26,120 nucleotides of DNA, from NCBI GenBank assembly GCA_947373615.1, contig CANBYN010000002.1, positions 1 through 26,120 of the forward strand. Direction: 5' to 3'. Shown one piece after another: positions 23,181 to 26,120 of the stretch (its first letter is position 1; each line of letters starts with the position of its first letter). This DNA comes from Burkholderiaceae bacterium. GTDB lineage: Bacteria > Pseudomonadota > Gammaproteobacteria > Burkholderiales > Burkholderiaceae. The translations under genes and the position numbers were made by a program. The notes under the pieces were generated by a model. That model was not told where the DNA came from. It was given only the letters and a program-made list of their open reading frames with translations, and searched no databases.

Positions 23181-23217
23181 GAAAGCCGCTGAACAGCGTT
23201 TCGCTTAATCTTTTTTT
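23181..23217 (+). terminator. Possible weak terminator between rpoH and the SCO gene
   Basis: An imperfect hairpin after the rpoH stop: GAAA and CGCT pair with AGCG and TTTC around a GAAC loop, with a two-base bulge (23181-23102 side ends at 23202), and a seven-T run at 23211-23217, eight bases past the stem. The stem is short and the T-run displaced, so termination is uncertain. Confidence 0.3.
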
Positions 23218-23800
23218 ACTTCAGTAATTCTTTCAAGTCATGCGCCAAGGTCTCAGGACCTTGAGCATGCTTAATATACAAACGTAGATGACCGTCGGGA
23301 TCAAACGCATAGCTGCCAGCCGTATGGTCTATGGTGTAAGAGCCTAGACTTGATCCTGGCACTTTCTTATAATAGATCTTAAAGTCTTTAGTCACTTTTT
23401 CTAGTGAAACCTCATCTGCTGGACGTAAGCCCAAGAAACGAGGATCAAACGCAGGAACATACTGCTTTAGAACTTCAGCAGTATCACGTTCTGGATCGAC
23501 CGTTACAAAAAGTACCTGAACTTTATCGGCCTGCGGACCCAATAGGGCCATCACTTCCTTCATCTCAGTCAAGGTGGTTGGGCAAACATCAGGACACTGT
23601 GTGTAACCAAAGAACATCACCACCACTTTGCCCTTAAAGTCTGCTAAGGTCCGTACTTTTCCGTCAGGATCCACTAAGCTAAAGTCTTTACCAAAAGCGG
23701 TGCTACCAGTGATATCAATATTCTTAAACTCTGGCTTTGGGCTGCAGGCAGTAATTACTAAGCAAAGAACTGTAATACAAAACACACGCAAAAAATTCAT
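23216..23800 (-). CDS. SCO1/SenC-family copper chaperone lipoprotein for cytochrome c oxidase
   Basis: Thioredoxin-fold protein that delivers copper to, or reduces, the CuA site of cytochrome oxidase. In 194 residues: a lipoprotein signal with lipobox ITAC (Cys19), the copper-binding CPDVC motif (Cys69 and Cys73, in FFGYTQCPDVCPTT), FVTVDPERDT near residue 98, and the third copper ligand His159 in TIDHTAGSY. It should be anchored to a membrane by lipid and face the periplasm. It follows cyoE by seven bases in a run with cyoE and ctaA, consistent with a cytochrome-oxidase assembly operon. No obvious Shine-Dalgarno is placed before its ATG, so translational coupling to cyoE is likely. Confidence 0.95.
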   Translation of the reverse strand: MNFLRVFCITVLCLVITACSPKPEFKNIDITGSTAFGKDFSLVDPDGKVRTLADFKGKVVVMFFGYTQCPDVCPTTLTEMKEVMALLGPQADKVQVLFVTVDPERDTAEVLKQYVPAFDPRFLGLRPADEVSLEKVTKDFKIYYKKVPGSSLGSYTIDHTAGSYAFDPDGHLRLYIKHAQGPETLAHDLKELLK

Positions 23801-23807
23801 ATTGATC

Positions 23808-24701
23808 TTAGAGGAAATAGTGATCTATCAAGAGCGCCGCAAAGAGCAACGATAAATAGGTAATAGAAAAGCGGAAAGTTTTCTTAGCCAGCGCATCGCT
23901 ATAAGAAATGAAGAGCGCAATGACATATGCCAAGAACATTAAACCGAGAATGATGGCGGAAACTAAATACACAATACCGCTCATACCGTAAATATAAGGT
24001 AACAAGGTTGCCGCAATCAAAATCAAGGTGTAGAGCAAGATGTTCAGAAGTGTAAAGCGTTCACCGTGGGTAACCGGCAACATCGGTAATCCAGACTGCA
24101 CATAGTCATCACGGCGATACAGAGCTAGCGCCCAAAAATGGGGTGGGGTCCAAACGAAGATAATCAGAACCAATAGCCAGGCTTCTGCAGACAGTGTATT
24201 GGTGACCGCCGCCCAGCCCAACGCTGGTGGCATAGCTCCAGATAAACCGCCAATCACAATGTTCTGCGGTGTCGCAGGTTTGAGCAACCAGGTATAAATC
24301 ACTGCATAACCAACAAAGGTTGCCAAGGTAAGCCACATCGTGAGTGGGTTACAAAAATTCCACAAAACAATCATTCCAAGCGAACCCAAAACGATTGAAA
24401 AAATAATGATATTAAATGGCGTTACTTCACCAGTAGCCGATGGACGCCAGGACGTACGCTTCATCTTGGCATCAACTGTTTGCTCAATCAGACAGTTCAC
24501 CGCAAATGCTGCGCCAGCCAACAACCAGATGCCTATTATTCCGCCAAAGAGAACAGGATAAGGAACCATTCCCGGTGTTGCTAAAAACATTCCAATGACA
24601 GCACAAAATACAGCGAGCTGAGTCACCCTAGGTTTAGTTAAAACCCAGTATTGGCGCCAACGTGGCATTGGCACTTGAGTCATTGGTTTAGGGGTGTTCA
24701 T
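23808..24701 (-). CDS. cyoE: Protoheme IX farnesyltransferase (heme O synthase)
   Basis: Integral membrane prenyltransferase that attaches farnesyl to heme B, making heme O, the substrate of ctaA. The 297-residue protein has about eight or nine hydrophobic helices, LTKPRVTQLAVFCAVIGMF near the N-terminus, the prenyl-diphosphate site NCLIEQTVDAKMKRTSWRP and the second acidic region HFWALALYRRDDYVQSGLPMLP. The frame is open upstream to 24992, but that would add 97 unrelated residues lying inside ctaA. The ATG at 24701 overlaps the ctaA stop as ATGA, has a modest Shine-Dalgarno-like AGAAG and gives the family length, so it is chosen. Often called ctaB in this context. Confidence 0.96.
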   Translation of the reverse strand: MNTPKPMTQVPMPRWRQYWVLTKPRVTQLAVFCAVIGMFLATPGMVPYPVLFGGIIGIWLLAGAAFAVNCLIEQTVDAKMKRTSWRPSATGEVTPFNIIIFSIVLGSLGMIVLWNFCNPLTMWLTLATFVGYAVIYTWLLKPATPQNIVIGGLSGAMPPALGWAAVTNTLSAEAWLLVLIIFVWTPPHFWALALYRRDDYVQSGLPMLPVTHGERFTLLNILLYTLILIAATLLPYIYGMSGIVYLVSAIILGLMFLAYVIALFISYSDALAKKTFRFSITYLSLLFAALLIDHYFL

Positions 24702-25825
24702 ATTATTGCCATCTTCTTTTGAACGAAAGGCTTCCAAGAGGCCCAATAACTCATTCTGACCAAACAGAATACCAAAGCTGCCGAGCCAGCCGTATGCATC
24801 AAGGCAGCCACCAAAGGCCACTGGAATACTACATTTGAAATACCTGTTAATAACTGTAAAACTAGCAAGGTTAGTAACAGTTTCGCAAAGCGACCAAGGC
24901 CTGATAAAACTGGGATAGCAAGCTGAGAAGCCTTCCAAGCTAAAGTGCCTAGGACAATTAATACCATCACTGCAAATAAGCGGTGCGCCCAATGAATGGT
25001 TTGTAAGGTGACTGGAGAAATGAACTCACCTTGGGCATTCAACCCCAATTGGCGCCACAGAGTAAAACCTTCACCCCAATTTGTCTCTGGCCAGATCGCG
25101 CCCATACAGGTCGGAAAATCTGGGCACGCCAATACTGCGTAATTGGTACTCACCCAAGCGCCTAAAAAGATTTGAATAAAAAGAACAATGGCAGCGGCTA
25201 ACAGCAACTGGGCAGAAAGAGGTCGAATGCGAATAGTGCATACCGCTGTAGATTGGTCTTCCCAAGACTGTTGGGCATAGACCGTTAAACAGGCCAAAAG
25301 AATTAACGCTAGCATTAGGTGAATAGTCACAATGATTGGCTGCAGCTTCAGCGTCACTGTCCAGGCACCAAATGCCCCCTGAATGCAGACCAGTAAAAGC
25401 AAACCCAAACTACCAAATAGAGGGGCTTTTCCAAAAGGCTTGATCTTGCCAAACGCTAAACCAACTTGAACCAAGATCAGCGCGCCTACCGTCATTGCCA
25501 AATAGCGATGAATCATTTCAATCCAGGCCTTAATCACCGTCACAGGGCCCGTAGGCATATTGGCTTCAGCAAGCTGTATCTCGCCGATTGCATGCCATGG
25601 GTTTGAAGTGCCATAACAACCAGGCCAATCTGGGCAACCCAGGCCAGAGTCTGTAAGACGGGTAAAGGCGCCGAAGACAATCAGATCGAAAGTCATGAAC
25701 ACCAAAACCCAATTAAGCTTTTGGAAAAAGCTATAACCCGGCCTGGTCCAGAGATAGAGCAAAGGCAGACCTGCAAAGATAATTGCAATTGCAGCTAATT
25801 CTGCGAGCAATAACAAACTACTCAT
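24698..25825 (-). CDS. ctaA: Heme A synthase (COX15/CtaA family)
   Basis: Membrane oxidase converting heme O to heme A for aa3-type cytochrome oxidase. The 375-residue protein has about eight transmembrane helices in two four-helix halves. The first half carries GAFTRLTDSGLGCPDWPGCYG with its extracytoplasmic cysteines and EMIHRYLAM with a heme-ligand histidine. The second half carries CPDFPTC and TIHWAHRLFAVMV. It overlaps the preceding small gene (ATGA at 25825-25822) and the following cyoE (ATGA at 24701-24698), giving a tightly coupled heme A cassette. This and the SCO gene imply that the organism respires with a heme-copper aa3 oxidase encoded just outside the window. Confidence 0.96.
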   Translation of the reverse strand: MSSLLLLAELAAIAIIFAGLPLLYLWTRPGYSFFQKLNWVLVFMTFDLIVFGAFTRLTDSGLGCPDWPGCYGTSNPWHAIGEIQLAEANMPTGPVTVIKAWIEMIHRYLAMTVGALILVQVGLAFGKIKPFGKAPLFGSLGLLLLVCIQGAFGAWTVTLKLQPIIVTIHLMLALILLACLTVYAQQSWEDQSTAVCTIRIRPLSAQLLLAAAIVLFIQIFLGAWVSTNYAVLACPDFPTCMGAIWPETNWGEGFTLWRQLGLNAQGEFISPVTLQTIHWAHRLFAVMVLIVLGTLAWKASQLAIPVLSGLGRFAKLLLTLLVLQLLTGISNVVFQWPLVAALMHTAGSAALVFCLVRMSYWASWKPFVQKKMAII

Positions 25826-26120
25826 TGCAATTGTTCACCCTTACGATTGAGGCGCAGTAGTTTCTCGAGATCTTTTTTGATGCTACCAAACTCTTTCGGA
25901 GAGTTGGTCACTGAAAAAACCATCATCTTGGCTGGGCTCGGATCAATCAACTGAATCTTCTGACCCGCACCATCACGATTAAGCCAAGCATCAAACTCAG
26001 ACTTCAACTTAGGATCTGCTGGCAAATTGAGAATCTGAAATCCTGCAGTCTTTTCATCATAAGCCAGCAATACCTCAGGATCTACAGGCTTCCCATCTGT
26101 GTTGACCCAAACCAACTGAA
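25822..26120 (-). CDS. Cytochrome-oxidase-cluster hypothetical protein (SCO/thioredoxin-like), C-terminal part
   Basis: Incomplete: the frame runs off the right edge, and the first possible start inside (TTG at 26115) is probably internal. About 99 residues are visible. The segment resembles the small membrane-anchored protein that in Burkholderiales lies between the SURF1 gene and ctaA: a thioredoxin-like stretch WVNTDGKPVDPEVLL, then KIQLIDPSPAKMMVFS and the ending IKKDLEKLLRLNRKG, which matches that family's DP..N.MM.F and KKDL..LL pattern. Its exact role in oxidase assembly is not established. The stop overlaps the ctaA ATG by four bases. No cysteine occurs in the visible part. Confidence 0.7.
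   Translation of the reverse strand, partial: QLVWVNTDGKPVDPEVLLAYDEKTAGFQILNLPADPKLKSEFDAWLNRDGAGQKIQLIDPSPAKMMVFSVTNSPKEFGSIKKDLEKLLRLNRKGEQLQ

Noticed and set aside
24702..24992. N-terminal extension of the cyoE frame by 97 residues
   Set aside because: It lies inside ctaA, does not resemble heme O synthase, and the ATG at 24701 overlapping the ctaA stop gives the usual protein length.
1..26120. Mobile elements, CRISPR arrays, defence genes or other horizontally acquired cassettes
   Set aside because: None seen: all genes are core housekeeping functions in conserved order, with no direct-repeat arrays, transposase motifs or integrase genes.

Overview
The window reads as a compact chromosomal segment of a betaproteobacterium of the Burkholderiaceae, most like Polynucleobacter. 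This is inferred from gene order: kdsD-kdsC-lptCAB next to hpf-ptsN-hprK-rapZ, a TPR/lolB-ispE-tRNA-Gln-prs-rplY-pth block, M16-M16-rsmD-coaD-ferredoxin divergent from ftsY, and SCO-cyoE-ctaA behind cytochrome-oxidase genes. It is also inferred from the fairly AT-rich composition for that family and the very short intergenic gaps. There is no insertion sequence, phage gene, CRISPR array or rRNA, and no gene-free stretch longer than 200 bases.

Layout. 1-1695: C-terminal part of uvrA, convergent with a CPA2 cation/proton antiporter (1725-3707, minus). 3719-7292: LPS operon kdsD, kdsC, lptC, lptA, lptB (Kdo precursor synthesis plus the LPS export machine). 7293-7474: a gap where relatives carry rpoN (sigma-54). 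It appears to hold a frameshifted remnant of the rpoN 3' end. 7475-10170: hpf, ptsN, hprK, rapZ. 10115-12081 (minus): mutY and mutM, oxidised-guanine repair. 12117-14587: a TPR-LolB fusion, ispE and tRNA-Gln(UUG). 14642-17071: prs, rplY (CTC type), a strong terminator, pth. 17068-21195 (minus): ferredoxin, coaD, rsmD and two M16 peptidase-like proteins. 21259-23165: ftsY and rpoH, with a perfect CIRCE element in front of rpoH. 23216-26120 (minus): SCO, cyoE, ctaA and the end of a small cytochrome-oxidase-associated protein.

Themes. Envelope biogenesis (Kdo, Lpt, LolB), phosphotransfer regulation (PTS-Ntr, HPr kinase, RapZ), DNA repair, translation and heme A/cytochrome oxidase assembly are packed with start/stop overlaps.

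Most worth a second look: (1) the probable rpoN relic, with its usual neighbours kept; (2) LolB fused to a TPR protein, with no cysteine and so no lipid anchor; (3) rpoH under an apparent HrcA operator; (4) several genes that lack a Shine-Dalgarno and have a -10-like hexamer about six bases before the ATG, suggesting leaderless mRNAs; (5) a MutY with an unusual iron-sulfur cysteine spacing.
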